From an uncultured Psychroserpens sp. (lineage in GTDB: Bacteria; Bacteroidota; Bacteroidia; Flavobacteriales; Flavobacteriaceae), in NCBI RefSeq assembly GCF_947500255.1, contig NZ_CANMRL010000002.1, positions 186,001-250,000 on the forward strand: a DNA stretch of 64,000 nt, in the 5' to 3' direction. The position numbers and the translations under genes were made by a program. This document shows positions 26,402 through 35,509 of the stretch, piece after piece. Under the pieces are notes generated by a model. It searched no databases, was not told where the DNA came from, and worked only from the letters and a program-made list of their open reading frames with translations. Each line of letters starts with the position of its first letter. Positions within the stretch are counted from its first letter, which is position 1.

Positions 26402-26742
26402 TATAAGTTGAAGTCTTTTTTGAGTTCGGCAGTAGCATATTCTACTGCAGTGAGTACAAGTTGTAATTCTTTAGAGCAGTCTTCACCTACTTTTTCAAAT
26501 TTCCCCCAATCTTGCACAACGATTAAGTGGTGTAGTACACCGAGCTCAAATAAGTCTACTGTTGGTTTCATTTTATGAGCAGCTTGATAAGCGTTATAAA
26601 AATCTTGCTCTGCCACTGCTTTTTTAAGTCGTTCTGCATCTTCAGGTACTTCTTCTAAAAATGCCTCGGCTAATGATTTAATAAAATCGGCATCATTATC
26701 TGCCAATTCGCGAACGCGTTCTAATTTGTAATGTTGTTCCAT
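26401..26742 (-). CDS. Histidine-phosphotransfer (Hpt) domain protein
   Basis: The 113-residue protein is a single Hpt four-helix domain. The phospho-accepting histidine is in AYQAAHKMKPTVDLFEL near residue 56. A stretch of EVPEDAERLKKAV precedes it, which is the usual arrangement. Such proteins pass phosphate between a hybrid kinase and a response regulator, but no kinase or receiver gene is nearby, so its partners are elsewhere. It is the third gene in a leftward operon with a DnaQ-like exonuclease, a FAH-family protein and cinA. Confidence 0.88.
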   Translation of the reverse strand: MEQHYKLERVRELADNDADFIKSLAEAFLEEVPEDAERLKKAVAEQDFYNAYQAAHKMKPTVDLFELGVLHHLIVVQDWGKFEKVGEDCSKELQLVLTAVEYATAELKKDFNL

Positions 26743-26745
26743 GTA

Positions 26746-27357
26746 TTATTTTACTGTAATAGAAAACAATTGCTTGTCTTCGATATATCCCTTTAGTTTA
26801 TCATTAGCAAGAACTTTGCCAACTCCCGACGGAGTTCCCGTAAATATAATATCTCCAATCTTTAAAGTAAAATATTTTGACACATATTCTATGATTTCGT
26901 CAATTTTCCAAAGCATTAAGCTCGTGTTTCCATCTTGAACTTTTATTTCATTTTTGAACAAACTGAAATTAATATCATCAACATTTTCAAAATCAGATTT
27001 TGGCAACCATTCTCCTACAACTGCTGCTCCATCAAAGGCTTTCGCTTTTTCCCATGGTAAACCTTTGGCTTTTAATTGTGCTTGTAAGTCTCTAGCAGTA
27101 AAATCTATTCCTAGTCCAATTTGATCATAATATTTATGAGCAAACTTTTTAGCGATATGCTTACCTACTTTATTAATCTTCACTAAAATTTCAACCTCGT
27201 GATGCACATCATCTGAAAAATCTGGAATAAAAAAAGGCTGTTTTTTTAATAAGATAGAGGTATCTGGTTTTAAAAACACAACAGGATCAACTGGTCTTTC
27301 ATTTTCCAGTTCTTTAATGTGTTCTGTATAATTACGACCTATACAAATGAGTTTCAT
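26746..27357 (-). CDS. Fumarylacetoacetate hydrolase family protein
   Basis: This 203-residue protein is a compact FAH-fold enzyme. KLICIGRNYTEHIKEL and PVVFLKPDTSIL are at the start, the metal-binding acidic residues are in HHEVEILVKINK near residue 75, and IIFTGTPSGVGKV lies near the end. Relatives of this length include acylpyruvate hydrolases and oxaloacetate tautomerases; I cannot decide the substrate. The gene starts nine bases after the exonuclease gene stops and is probably on the same transcript. Confidence 0.88.
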   Translation of the reverse strand: MKLICIGRNYTEHIKELENERPVDPVVFLKPDTSILLKKQPFFIPDFSDDVHHEVEILVKINKVGKHIAKKFAHKYYDQIGLGIDFTARDLQAQLKAKGLPWEKAKAFDGAAVVGEWLPKSDFENVDDINFSLFKNEIKVQDGNTSLMLWKIDEIIEYVSKYFTLKIGDIIFTGTPSGVGKVLANDKLKGYIEDKQLFSITVK

Positions 27358-27366
27358 TCTCTAGAT

Positions 27367-28143
27367 TTAAAACAGTTTATTATTAAAGCCTCTTAGTTTT
27401 ATAGCTGTAAGTACTTTTTTAGTGTACAATGGAAAATCGGCATTGAGTAACCATCCAAAATATCCTGGTTCGGTTTCTAAAACTTCGGTAACACGTTTAC
27501 CTTTGTGCTTCCCAAAAGAGAAACATTCTTGTCCGTCTTTATCATAAGCTATAAATCCGGCAAAATCGGCAAATTTCTTACGCGAGCTAAATTCGGCAAG
27601 AAAACTAGTATCATTTTCCAGCTCGTCATATCTATCTAATTGTGATTTTAATACTTCATAAGTAGCTAATGTATCAGCTTCGGCACTATGAGCATCATCT
27701 AAATTTTTATCACAATAGAACTTGTAAGCTGCACTTAATGTACGTTTCTCCATTTTATGGAAAATAGTTTGTACATCAACCGATTGTCTATTTTTCATAT
27801 CAAAATCTATATCGGCACGTAACATTTCTTCTGCTAACAATGGAATATCAAAGCGATTAGAATTAAAACCTCCTAAATCGGAATCTTTAATCATATTATG
27901 CACCTCTTTTGATATCTCATTAAACGTTGGTTTATCTGCAACATCTTCATCTGAAATCCCATGAACTAAGGTGACATGAGGCGGAATAGGAATTGTCGGG
28001 TTTACACGTTGGGTATAGGTTTCCTCCTTTCCGTTAGGATGTACTTTTAGGATTGATATTTCAACAATACGATCGTTGGTAATATTTATTCCTGTAGTTT
28101 CAAGGTCAAAAAAACAGATGGGTTTTGTAAGATTTAGTTGCAT
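27367..28143 (-). CDS. DnaQ-like 3'-5' exonuclease
   Basis: This 258-residue protein begins with exonuclease motif I (ICFFDLETTGINITNDRIVE). Motif II is in LGGFNSNRFDIPLLAEEM near residue 100, and motif III includes DDAHSAEADTLATYEVL with the conserved His and Asp of the DEDDh family. About 80 residues follow (FADFAGFIAYDKDGQECFSF, GKHKGKRVTEVL), a common C-terminal extension in Bacteroidota. It is either a proofreading-type subunit or a stand-alone exonuclease. It is the first gene of its operon, with a TACCTTTG promoter element just upstream. Confidence 0.9.
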   Translation of the reverse strand: MQLNLTKPICFFDLETTGINITNDRIVEISILKVHPNGKEETYTQRVNPTIPIPPHVTLVHGISDEDVADKPTFNEISKEVHNMIKDSDLGGFNSNRFDIPLLAEEMLRADIDFDMKNRQSVDVQTIFHKMEKRTLSAAYKFYCDKNLDDAHSAEADTLATYEVLKSQLDRYDELENDTSFLAEFSSRKKFADFAGFIAYDKDGQECFSFGKHKGKRVTEVLETEPGYFGWLLNADFPLYTKKVLTAIKLRGFNNKLF

Positions 28144-28160
28144 GTACTATTAATTTTTCA

Positions 28161-28168
28161 CAAAGGTA
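28161..28168 (-). promoter_or_regulatory. Promoter -7 element of the exonuclease-FAH-Hpt-cinA operon
   Basis: TACCTTTG on the minus strand matches TAnnTTTG and ends 17 bases before the ATG at 28143. No clear -33 box is seen. Confidence 0.5.
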
Positions 28169-28217
28169 ATTAGATTAATGAATATTTACTTAATCAGTAA
28201 AATTAACTTTTGATTTA

Positions 28218-28243
28218 TGAAACAGAATCAAAACTAGTTCGTC
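28218..28243 (+). promoter_or_regulatory. Candidate ECF promoter before a sigma factor gene
   Basis: TGAAAC (28218-28223) and CGTC (28240-28243) are separated by 16 bases, the general form of ECF sigma promoters. It lies about 77 bases before the ECF sigma ATG. The same TGAAAC-N16-CGTY form precedes the ECF gene at 60823. Autoregulation is inference. Confidence 0.45.
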
Positions 28244-28320
28244 AATTTATAATAGTAAAAAATGCAATAGATTAAAAAAGTTGCGTCTTTATAATTGAGA
28301 GCTGTAAAAAAGCACAATGA

Positions 28321-28860
28321 ATGAATCAATCAAAAAATAGCGAAAAACTAAACACCTTTTTTAAAGAAGAGTATTCTTCCCTCAAATCTTATGTAAGTTC
28401 TAACTTAAAGGCTAGTGTTACTAGAGATGCAGAAGACATCATTCAAGATGTAGCTTTAAAGTTATTTACAAGTGCTGATAGATATTCTCCAATAAATAAT
28501 GTAGCTGGTTTTGTGTATCGTGCCATGAGGAATAAAATCATCGATATTTTAAGATCAAATAAGAAGAACATAGAATATCACTCTCAAAATGAAACGAAGT
28601 TAAATGAATTTGCAGCTTTAATTTATGAAACAACATCAGATCTATATCCTGAACAAATGAAAGAAGAATTGAAAAAAGCAATTATTAACCTCAAGCCCAA
28701 CTATAGAGATATAATTATAGCGATTGACTTTGAAGGTTATACCTATAAAGAAATAGAACTAGAAACTGGTATTCCAATTGGTACTTTAATGTCTAGAAGG
28801 CATAGAGCTATTTCACTACTGTACAAAAACTTAAAATCTAAACAAGAAATAATTAGTTAA
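28321..28860 (+). CDS. ECF-family RNA polymerase sigma factor
   Basis: This 179-residue protein has sigma region 2 (DAEDIIQDVALKLFTSADRY, then VAGFVYRAMRNKIIDILRS) and region 4 (LKPNYRDIIIAIDFEGYTYK, then IPIGTLMSRRHRAISLLYKN). It has no signal or transmembrane segment. Two small genes follow closely: a two-helix membrane protein and a 71-residue protein. Either may be its regulator, although neither looks like a classic anti-sigma factor. Confidence 0.9.
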   Translation: MNQSKNSEKLNTFFKEEYSSLKSYVSSNLKASVTRDAEDIIQDVALKLFTSADRYSPINNVAGFVYRAMRNKIIDILRSNKKNIEYHSQNETKLNEFAALIYETTSDLYPEQMKEELKKAIINLKPNYRDIIIAIDFEGYTYKEIELETGIPIGTLMSRRHRAISLLYKNLKSKQEIIS

Positions 28861-28870
28861 AATAAAAAAC

Positions 28871-29269
28871 ATGTCAAATTACTTTAAACACAAAATGAGA
28901 GGCAAATCTCCAGGAGAAATTGCCGGAATGATAATCTTCGGAACGATATTCATAGCTGGATTAGCTATCCTGTTTGGCTTTGTAATCATGTGGCTTTGGA
29001 ATTGGTTAATGCCAATGATTTTTGGGCTAACAACACTTACTTATTGGGAAGCTGTTGGTGTTTTTATATTATTTAAAATTCTTTTAGGTGGATGTGGTGG
29101 ATTTGGAGGAAAAGACAAATCATCTACAAAAAAATCAAATTGTAAAAATGAACATAAAGGAGAGTTTTCAAAGTGGAAATATTATGACAACTTTTGGAAA
29201 GAAGAAGGAAACAAAGCCTATGAAGATTATGTAGATCGTATAACTAATAAAGAAGAACCCAATGATTAG
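28871..29269 (+). CDS. Two-helix membrane protein with glycine-cysteine patch
   Basis: The 132-residue protein begins FKHKMRGKSPGEIAGMIIFG and has two hydrophobic helices (about residues 19-45 and 50-75). A short GGCGGFGGKDK motif and a lysine-rich hydrophilic tail (KYYDNFWKEEGNKAYEDYV) follow. It starts 10 bases after the sigma factor gene and is surely co-transcribed. I recognise no named family. A membrane partner controlling the sigma factor is inference from position. Confidence 0.75.
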   Translation: MSNYFKHKMRGKSPGEIAGMIIFGTIFIAGLAILFGFVIMWLWNWLMPMIFGLTTLTYWEAVGVFILFKILLGGCGGFGGKDKSSTKKSNCKNEHKGEFSKWKYYDNFWKEEGNKAYEDYVDRITNKEEPND

Positions 29270-29297
29270 TCCATTCTATTTAAAACATAAAAGTCAT

Positions 29298-29513
29298 ATG
29301 AATATCTATATATTTAAAACGAATATAGAAACAAAGAAAGAGGCAGATAACATAAAGAAAATGTTGAACTCTACTTTAGGAATAAAGCAATTCTCAATTG
29401 ACCTAGAAGACGTTGACAAGGTATTAAGAATTGAAGCTCACAAGATCTTAGATGAGAGTAAAATAATAAATGAGGTAATCTCAGGAGGGTTTTCTTGTGA
29501 AGAACTAGAATAA
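29298..29513 (+). CDS. Small ferredoxin-fold-like protein
   Basis: I start at the ATG at 29298, which gives MNIYIFKTNIETKKEADNIK and 71 residues. An ATG at 29262 overlapping the previous stop would add 12 unrelated residues. The beta-alpha-beta pattern (YIFKTNI, KKMLNSTLGIKQFSIDLED, VLRIEAHK) resembles heavy-metal-associated domains, but the metal-binding cysteines are missing. It is the last gene of the sigma factor operon and is followed by a strong palindromic terminator. Function unknown. Confidence 0.65.
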   Translation: MNIYIFKTNIETKKEADNIKKMLNSTLGIKQFSIDLEDVDKVLRIEAHKILDESKIINEVISGGFSCEELE

Positions 29514-29534
29514 AAATTAGAAAGACTAAAAATA

Positions 29535-29562
29535 AAAAGCACAATCTTAAGATTGTGCTTTT
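29535..29562. terminator. Bidirectional terminator between sigma operon and E2 gene
   Basis: A perfect 28-base palindrome, AAAAGCACAATCTT joined directly to its complement, lies between the convergent genes ending at 29513 and 29596. The A and T runs at each end make it work in both directions. Confidence 0.85.
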
Positions 29563-29595
29563 GTATATTGAAATACTTGTCTCTACAAGCTTTTA

Positions 29596-30915
29596 CTAAA
29601 TTTCTCTATCCGAGTCCCAAGCCTCTAAATAATCTTTTACAGCTTTAACGAATTGTCCTCCTAAAGCACCATTTACAACACGATGATCATAAGAGTGAGA
29701 CATAAACATGCGGTAACGAATCCCAATAAAATCACCTTCTGGTGTTTCTACTACAGCAGGAACTTTTCTAATAGCTCCAAGTGCTAAGATACCAACTTGA
29801 GGTTGATTAATAATTGGTGTTCCCATGATACTTCCAAACGTTCCTACATTGGTTACTGTGTAAGTACCTCCCGATATATCATCTGGTTTAAGTTGATTCT
29901 CTCTAGCACGACCAGCTAAATCATTTACTTTTTTGGTCATTCCAACTAAGTTTAACTGATCAGCGTCTTTAATAACTGGCACAATAAGATTACCATCTGG
30001 TAATGCAGCTGCCATTCCTAGATTTATATGCTTTTTCTTAATAATAGAATCTCCTTGAACAGAGATATTCATCATTGGATAATCACGTAATGCTTTCGCT
30101 ACAGCTTCCATAAAGATTGGTGTAAACGTCAAGTTTTCTCCTTCTCTTTGCTTAAACTCGTTTTTGACTTTATTACGCCAATTCCATATTTTAGTAACAT
30201 CGGCTTCTATAAAACTTTGCACATGTGCTGAAGTTTGTACAGATTCGACCATATGATGCGCAATAAGTTTACCCATTCTAGTCATTTCAATGATCTCATC
30301 TTCACCACTAGCGACTACTGGAGCTGTTTTCTTCTCCACACCATTAGCTTGAGCAGGTGTTGCTTTAGGTGCTTCTTTAACAGGTGCCGACTGAGTACCT
30401 CTACTACCTAAATAGGCTAGCATATCATTTTTAGTTACGCGACCATCTTTACCTGATCCTGCAATTGCATCCAATTCTGTTTGAGAGATTCCTTCTTGCT
30501 TTGCTATATTTCTAACCAATGGTGAATAAAAACGATCACCTGAACTAACCACAGGAGCAACAGTTTCTTGAGCAACAACAACTGTTTTTGTCACTTCTGC
30601 AACAGCAGCAGGCTCAGCGACTTCGTGTTTAACTGGTTCTGTCTTAGGTGTTTCTATAGGTTGATTAGCCTCTCCATCTATTTCTATAACTGCAATCGTT
30701 TGACCTACTTGTACCACATCATCAACATCAAATAGTTTTTCTACTAAAACACCATCTACTTCACTAGGCACTTCACTATCTACCTTATCTGTTGCAATTT
30801 CAAAAACTGCTTCATCAGCTTCAATAGTATCACCTACGTCTTTTAACCAAGATGTAATAGTTGCCTCTGCAACACTCTCTCCCATTTTAGGAAGCTTTAG
30901 TTCAAATTTTGCCAT
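29596..30915 (-). CDS. 2-oxoacid dehydrogenase E2 (dihydrolipoamide acyltransferase)
   Basis: This 439-residue protein has one lipoyl domain (residues 1-80, lipoyl lysine in EIATDKVDSEVPSE) and an alanine/valine-rich linker. A peripheral subunit-binding domain (YSPLVRNIAKQEGIS, then GKDGRVTKNDML) sits near residue 130, followed by the acyltransferase domain. The catalytic motif reads DHRVVNGALGG: the usual HxxxDG aspartate is asparagine. Its gene stands alone, so the complex (branched-chain, pyruvate or oxoglutarate) cannot be named with certainty; sequence style favours the branched-chain type. It begins near a TAATTTTG promoter element. Confidence 0.9.
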   Translation of the reverse strand: MAKFELKLPKMGESVAEATITSWLKDVGDTIEADEAVFEIATDKVDSEVPSEVDGVLVEKLFDVDDVVQVGQTIAVIEIDGEANQPIETPKTEPVKHEVAEPAAVAEVTKTVVVAQETVAPVVSSGDRFYSPLVRNIAKQEGISQTELDAIAGSGKDGRVTKNDMLAYLGSRGTQSAPVKEAPKATPAQANGVEKKTAPVVASGEDEIIEMTRMGKLIAHHMVESVQTSAHVQSFIEADVTKIWNWRNKVKNEFKQREGENLTFTPIFMEAVAKALRDYPMMNISVQGDSIIKKKHINLGMAAALPDGNLIVPVIKDADQLNLVGMTKKVNDLAGRARENQLKPDDISGGTYTVTNVGTFGSIMGTPIINQPQVGILALGAIRKVPAVVETPEGDFIGIRYRMFMSHSYDHRVVNGALGGQFVKAVKDYLEAWDSDREI

Positions 30916-30952
30916 ATCTGTAATCTAAGGTCAATAATTGGTTTGTTGATTG

Positions 30953-30960
30953 CAAAATTA
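30953..30960 (-). promoter_or_regulatory. Possible promoter -7 element of the E2 gene
   Basis: TAATTTTG on the minus strand matches TAnnTTTG, about 37 bases before the ATG at 30915. The -33 box is not obvious. Confidence 0.4.
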
Positions 30961-31006
30961 ATGAAAAAACAACACAATTATTGAGATTATTTCAAATAAT
31001 TATTAT

Positions 31007-32104
31007 CTAAAAGAATATTACTTCTCCTCTACTTTTGGAGTCGTTACTTCCGATGATAAAGTTAGAATTTTTTGGTAGAATTTTAAATGTAGCTGTACAA
31101 TTTTTAGGTGTATTGGATAGGATTTCGATAATTGACTTAAAACTAAGATGTTTGTTATCTAATACATATTCTGTATTGTCCTCATATGTTTCGATTTCAG
31201 GCTGAACTTTTAAACTACATTTTAAAGCAGTTTCTAATGCAATATTTATTTCCGAAGAAACTAATACATACTGGTTTATTTGTTTATTATTTCGTTCAGG
31301 AGAATGGCTAAAGAACGGACTTAATTTAATTCCAAACCAAACCAATGTATCAAAAATACTATTCGATTTGAAATGCTTGTTATAAAAGATTTGCATAGCG
31401 CCATAAAAGCGTTTAGCGTAAGTTTTATCCTTTAACGTACTTTCCCCTTTATAATGAATTGTAGATATGGCACCATGATATATACTTTGATATCCAGCTT
31501 TCAAAACTTTATAAGAAAAATCAATGTCCTCACCATACATAAAATAATCTTCATCAAACCCATTTACCTCTTTATATATAGTACGTTGCATGAGCATAAA
31601 AGCGCCTACAAAAATAGGTACTCGTCCTGTTCCGTTTTCTGCTAAGTTAGACACATAGTAAGATCTAGATAAACCAAGCATCTTCTTTACTGCTATAGCT
31701 GGTGTTGGGATATTACGTTTACTTTCTGGTAAAAATCGCCCTCGACCATCTATAAGTCGGCAAGACAGTATCCCTAATTTATTTTTTAATTCTGATAGCG
31801 TGAGTAATTTTTCAAATGTATCTTCGGCAACAACTGTATCTGGATTTAAAATACAAACATATTCACCTTTGGCATTGGCAACACCTATATTGTTGCCTTT
31901 AGAAAACCCGAAATTAGCCGTGTTCTCTATGAGTTTTACTTCAGGAAAACACTCTTTTATCATCGCACAGCTAGTATCTGATGACTGATTGTCAACCACA
32001 ATAATCTCGCTCTCTATATTAATCAATGCCGCTTCGACACTTTTTAAGCAGAGCTCTAGAAAGTGGCGCACATTGTAATTTAATATGATTACGGATAGCT
32101 TCAA
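31007..32104 (-). CDS. Glycosyltransferase family 2 protein
   Basis: The 365-residue protein begins KLSVIILNYNVRHFLELCLK and has the GT2 nucleotide-sugar loop (SEIIVVDNQSSDTSCAMI), ENTANFGFSKGNNIGV and the acidic ILNPDT motif near residue 90. This is the rhamnosyltransferase-like arrangement. GFDEDYFMYGEDIDFSYKVL near 190 carries the catalytic-base region. The last 90 residues are unrecognised. The start is a TTG at 32104; no ATG gives a full N-terminus, and the TTG is eight bases after recR. It probably adds a sugar to a cell-surface glycan. Confidence 0.87.
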   Translation of the reverse strand: MKLSVIILNYNVRHFLELCLKSVEAALINIESEIIVVDNQSSDTSCAMIKECFPEVKLIENTANFGFSKGNNIGVANAKGEYVCILNPDTVVAEDTFEKLLTLSELKNKLGILSCRLIDGRGRFLPESKRNIPTPAIAVKKMLGLSRSYYVSNLAENGTGRVPIFVGAFMLMQRTIYKEVNGFDEDYFMYGEDIDFSYKVLKAGYQSIYHGAISTIHYKGESTLKDKTYAKRFYGAMQIFYNKHFKSNSIFDTLVWFGIKLSPFFSHSPERNNKQINQYVLVSSEINIALETALKCSLKVQPEIETYEDNTEYVLDNKHLSFKSIIEILSNTPKNCTATFKILPKNSNFIIGSNDSKSRGEVIFF

Positions 32105-32111
32105 TTAAGGA

Positions 32112-32729
32112 CTAAGATTTTAAGGAGGCTTCAAACGGAATTCTATTAATAATACTGCGACCAAGTGTGACCTCATCGGTATATTCAAGCTCATTCCCTA
32201 CAGAAATGCCTCTAGCGATCGTAGATGTTCTTATATCATAAGATTGAATCTGTTTATAAATATAGAAATTAGTGGTATCCCCTTCCATGGTTGAGCCCAA
32301 TGCAAAAATAAGTTCCTTAACAGTTCCTTGTTTAACTTTCTCGACTAGTGATTGGATATTGAGTTCATTAGGTCCAATCCCATCCATTGGTGATATTTTT
32401 CCACCTAATACATGATACAATCCTTTAAAAGAACTTGTATTCTCTATAGCCATAACATCTCTAATATCTTCTACAACACACACAATATCTTCAACTCTAT
32501 TCGGATTGGCACAAATTTCACAAACATCAGTATCACTAATATTGTGACAATTTTTACAAAATTTGATATCAGTACGCATAGTACTTAGAGCTTTTGCAAA
32601 ATCTAATGTTTGCTCTTTTGGTTGTCGCAATAGATGCAATACTAAACGCAGTGCCGTTCGCTTACCAACTCCTGGTAATTGTGACATTTCATTAACTGCA
32701 TTCTCTAGTAATTTTGAAGAAAATTCCAT
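32112..32729 (-). CDS. recR: Recombination protein RecR
   Basis: This 205-residue protein has the N-terminal helix-hairpin-helix ([20 protein letters not shown]), a four-cysteine zinc finger ([16 protein letters not shown]) and a Toprim domain ([16 protein letters not shown], then [11 protein letters not shown]). RecR works with RecO and RecF in gap repair. I start at the ATG giving [12 protein letters not shown]; another in-frame ATG 60 bases upstream lies inside the hairpin region and would give an unusual N-terminus. Confidence 0.96.
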   Translation of the reverse strand: MEFSSKLLENAVNEMSQLPGVGKRTALRLVLHLLRQPKEQTLDFAKALSTMRTDIKFCKNCHNISDTDVCEICANPNRVEDIVCVVEDIRDVMAIENTSSFKGLYHVLGGKISPMDGIGPNELNIQSLVEKVKQGTVKELIFALGSTMEGDTTNFYIYKQIQSYDIRTSTIARGISVGNELEYTDEVTLGRSIINRIPFEASLKS

Positions 32730-32778
32730 AGTTGCTAATTTACAATTTGTAATGTAATTTACAGAGACATTGTACAAA

Positions 32779-32808
32779 AAAACCACCATGATAACTCACA
32801 GTGGTTTT
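32779..32808 (-). terminator. Terminator of the BNR-repeat gene
   Basis: AAAACCAC pairs with GTGGTTTT around a 14-base loop. Read leftward it is followed by a T run. It lies 22 bases after the stop of the BNR-repeat gene and just before recR. Confidence 0.75.
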
Positions 32809-32829
32809 ATATTGTGTTAGACGATTGGT

Positions 32830-35364
32830 CTATTCTATAATAAGCTTTTTAGTTACAAACCCATTAGTGTTATTGATCTTAACAAAATAAAGACCAGATG
32901 CATAGTTTGAAACATCAATAGATGTCGGTTCAGAAATATTCTTATTCTTAGTAAAATACATTAACTTACCTAAGGCATCGTATATTCTAATCGATACTGG
33001 CTCGCTCTTATCCCAACTTAAAGTTATATTATTTTTAGCAGGATTTGGGTATAGATTAAACGATTCTAGATCGAATTCAGAAACACTTAATGTAGCATCA
33101 AAAACATCAGATCTCCACAAACCACGACCATAAGTTCCTGCGTATATTTTACCATCTGCGCTATTGATTTCCAGTTCACTAACACGAACATTTGGCAAAC
33201 CATTATTGAACGGTACCCAAGCGTTACTCGTTGTATCATCTAGATAGTAAACACCATAGTTCATACCAACGTAAATACCATTATCATCATTATCTTGAAA
33301 TGCTACAGCAAGGGCTGTAAAGTTTGGTAATCCAGTTCCTAGCGGATTCCATGTTACTCCGCTATCTGTACTTAAATAAACTTTTTGAGCTCCAAATCCA
33401 GAACTGGCTACAGCTACCTTTGAGGGATCTGTTGGATGTACTGCAATATCATTAATTCTAGCAGTAAAACCTAAGTTCAATCCCGTAGCTTGTGACCAAA
33501 TAGCACCTCCATTAGTAGTACGATATAATATGTCATTAATAGAAATATACATGACATCATTATCTGCAGGAGATATTTTAAGGTCATCAATATCTGCACC
33601 ATAATTTGGTGAAATAGAAGCCCATGTACCACCACCATCTGTAGATTTATATACTTCATCAAACGCACAATAAATCACATTAGCATCAATAGGGTCTTGC
33701 TCGAATGGCACTATCCAATTCCAGTTGTTCTGACCTCCTTTACCATCTGGCTGAGAAATTCCTGCTAGATTAACACCTCCATTAAAGGTTTTATAAAATG
33801 ATCCAAATTGACTCGTTCCATACATGATTTGAGAATCGTTCTTATCAACAAAACTTTCCATACCATCAGCACCTAACCAGTCTGTCCAATTTCCATTAAC
33901 ATCCATTACAGATGTACCATTATCTTGTGCACCACCAGTGACAACAACAGGATCTGTTTGGCTTACTCCAATTTTATAAAACTGACGTATTCCAATACCA
34001 TTTGTTAGATCTGTATAGTAATTGCTATTTACAGCGCTTGTATTATTTGCCACATAGCAGCCTCCATCTGTTCCAACGTATAATTTGTAGCCATCGGTAC
34101 TATTTCCAACAAATTCTAAAATATCAACATCGGCATGACAATACCCTATATTATTGAATGAAGCACCACCAACAGTCCATTGAGATGTAATAGAAAATGT
34201 AGCACCTCCATTAATTGATCTCCAAGTATTAATTCCTGCTATATGTACTTCGTTCACATCGGCAGGGTTAACAGCTATATCCATATCTCTAGGCGCCTGA
34301 CCTAGATTATCATCGGCTAAAGTCTCATAACCAAAGTAATTTTTTCCGGCATGACTCAAGCCGATAAATGAATCACCAGAGTTTGTTGATCTATAGAAAC
34401 CACCAAATCTTCCGCCATCTGCTTCAACTACATATACTGTACTAGGGTCATCAGCAGAAACACCAATCATTTTTGGTCCATTACTAAAATCGGTAGTGTT
34501 TTCTGCAAAAGAACCGCCACCATTTGTTGATTTATAAAAACTAGAACCTGTTGCATATACGACACTTGCATCTCCAGGTTTAAATTCTACATCATAGGCA
34601 CTACCACTAAAAACCTGTATCCAGTTTTGTCCATTATCAAATGATTTGTGAAACCCGCCACCTTGTGCTGTACAGTACATTTTGGTACTTCCAGGTGTAG
34701 GATCAATCAATATTTTATTTACGGCTCCATTTCCAATATCAGAATAAAAATTCCATGTAACTCCAGAATCGGTAGATCTAAAAATAGTTCCACCAGTTGA
34801 TCCCCAATAATAATGCGTTGGATTTTTTGGATCTATCGCTACTGCATAAACATCAATATTTGATAAATTATCTGTTAAAACGGTCCAGGTTTGTCCAGCA
34901 TCTGTAGAACGCCAAATACCTCCAGTTTCTGCACCAACTATAATAGTTGTAAGCATTGTTGGATCAACAGCTATAGATGTAATACGTCCAACACCAGGAT
35001 TCCAACCAGATGTTGCATTCCATGAGGTTGGTCCCATTTCTTCCCAAGTACCTACAGTTGTTCTAGACAATTGATCTTGATTAGAATTTTGTAAGGCAAT
35101 GTAATTTTCTAATTCTTCTTGAAAGTATTCAGGCGACTTTAATTTTCCTGTAGCATCCATATTACGCTCGGCGTTATAAAGCCATCTTCTGTAGGACTTA
35201 TATCCAGTACCTCGACCAGTACCAGCGTTTTCAAAATAAGATTCTGCTGCTGTAATAATCTCTGCAACAGTGTAGGTGCCTTCAGCAATCATATCTCTAT
35301 AGTTCTGAGAGAATACTGTAAAGGAAAAAGAAGCGATGGTTAAAAAAGTAAGTATCTTTTTCAT
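32830..35364 (-). CDS. BNR/VPS10-repeat secreted protein with T9SS sorting domain
   Basis: This 844-residue protein has a signal peptide (KKILTFLTIASFSFTVFSQ). Many beta-propeller repeats of the BNR/sortilin type follow: GGIWRSTDAGQTWTVL, GTIFRSTDSGVTWNFY, KVYLSTDSGVTWNPL and others, each with an S-x-D-x-G-x-T-W Asp-box. The C-terminal type IX sorting domain has LYPNPAKNNITLSWD and ends TKKLIIE. Such propellers occur in glycoside hydrolases and adhesins, but no catalytic motif is clear here, so an enzymatic role is uncertain. It should be exported and surface-bound or released by T9SS. Confidence 0.9.
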   Translation of the reverse strand: MKKILTFLTIASFSFTVFSQNYRDMIAEGTYTVAEIITAAESYFENAGTGRGTGYKSYRRWLYNAERNMDATGKLKSPEYFQEELENYIALQNSNQDQLSRTTVGTWEEMGPTSWNATSGWNPGVGRITSIAVDPTMLTTIIVGAETGGIWRSTDAGQTWTVLTDNLSNIDVYAVAIDPKNPTHYYWGSTGGTIFRSTDSGVTWNFYSDIGNGAVNKILIDPTPGSTKMYCTAQGGGFHKSFDNGQNWIQVFSGSAYDVEFKPGDASVVYATGSSFYKSTNGGGSFAENTTDFSNGPKMIGVSADDPSTVYVVEADGGRFGGFYRSTNSGDSFIGLSHAGKNYFGYETLADDNLGQAPRDMDIAVNPADVNEVHIAGINTWRSINGGATFSITSQWTVGGASFNNIGYCHADVDILEFVGNSTDGYKLYVGTDGGCYVANNTSAVNSNYYTDLTNGIGIRQFYKIGVSQTDPVVVTGGAQDNGTSVMDVNGNWTDWLGADGMESFVDKNDSQIMYGTSQFGSFYKTFNGGVNLAGISQPDGKGGQNNWNWIVPFEQDPIDANVIYCAFDEVYKSTDGGGTWASISPNYGADIDDLKISPADNDVMYISINDILYRTTNGGAIWSQATGLNLGFTARINDIAVHPTDPSKVAVASSGFGAQKVYLSTDSGVTWNPLGTGLPNFTALAVAFQDNDDNGIYVGMNYGVYYLDDTTSNAWVPFNNGLPNVRVSELEINSADGKIYAGTYGRGLWRSDVFDATLSVSEFDLESFNLYPNPAKNNITLSWDKSEPVSIRIYDALGKLMYFTKNKNISEPTSIDVSNYASGLYFVKINNTNGFVTKKLIIE

Positions 35365-35509
35365 TTAAATAAATTTAGGTTAAAATTAGCCTATAGAAAA
35401 ACACATAGCACTAGCTTTTCTTTAAGTTTAATTTTAATTAGTTAATATTGTTTGCAATTTTTTAGCTAAAATAAGACATTTCATTCAAAAATCTGTTAAA
35501 ACCTCAATT

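Noticed and set aside
32730-32789. Longer RecR start
   Set aside because: It would add 20 unusual residues and overlap the terminator hairpin of the preceding gene.
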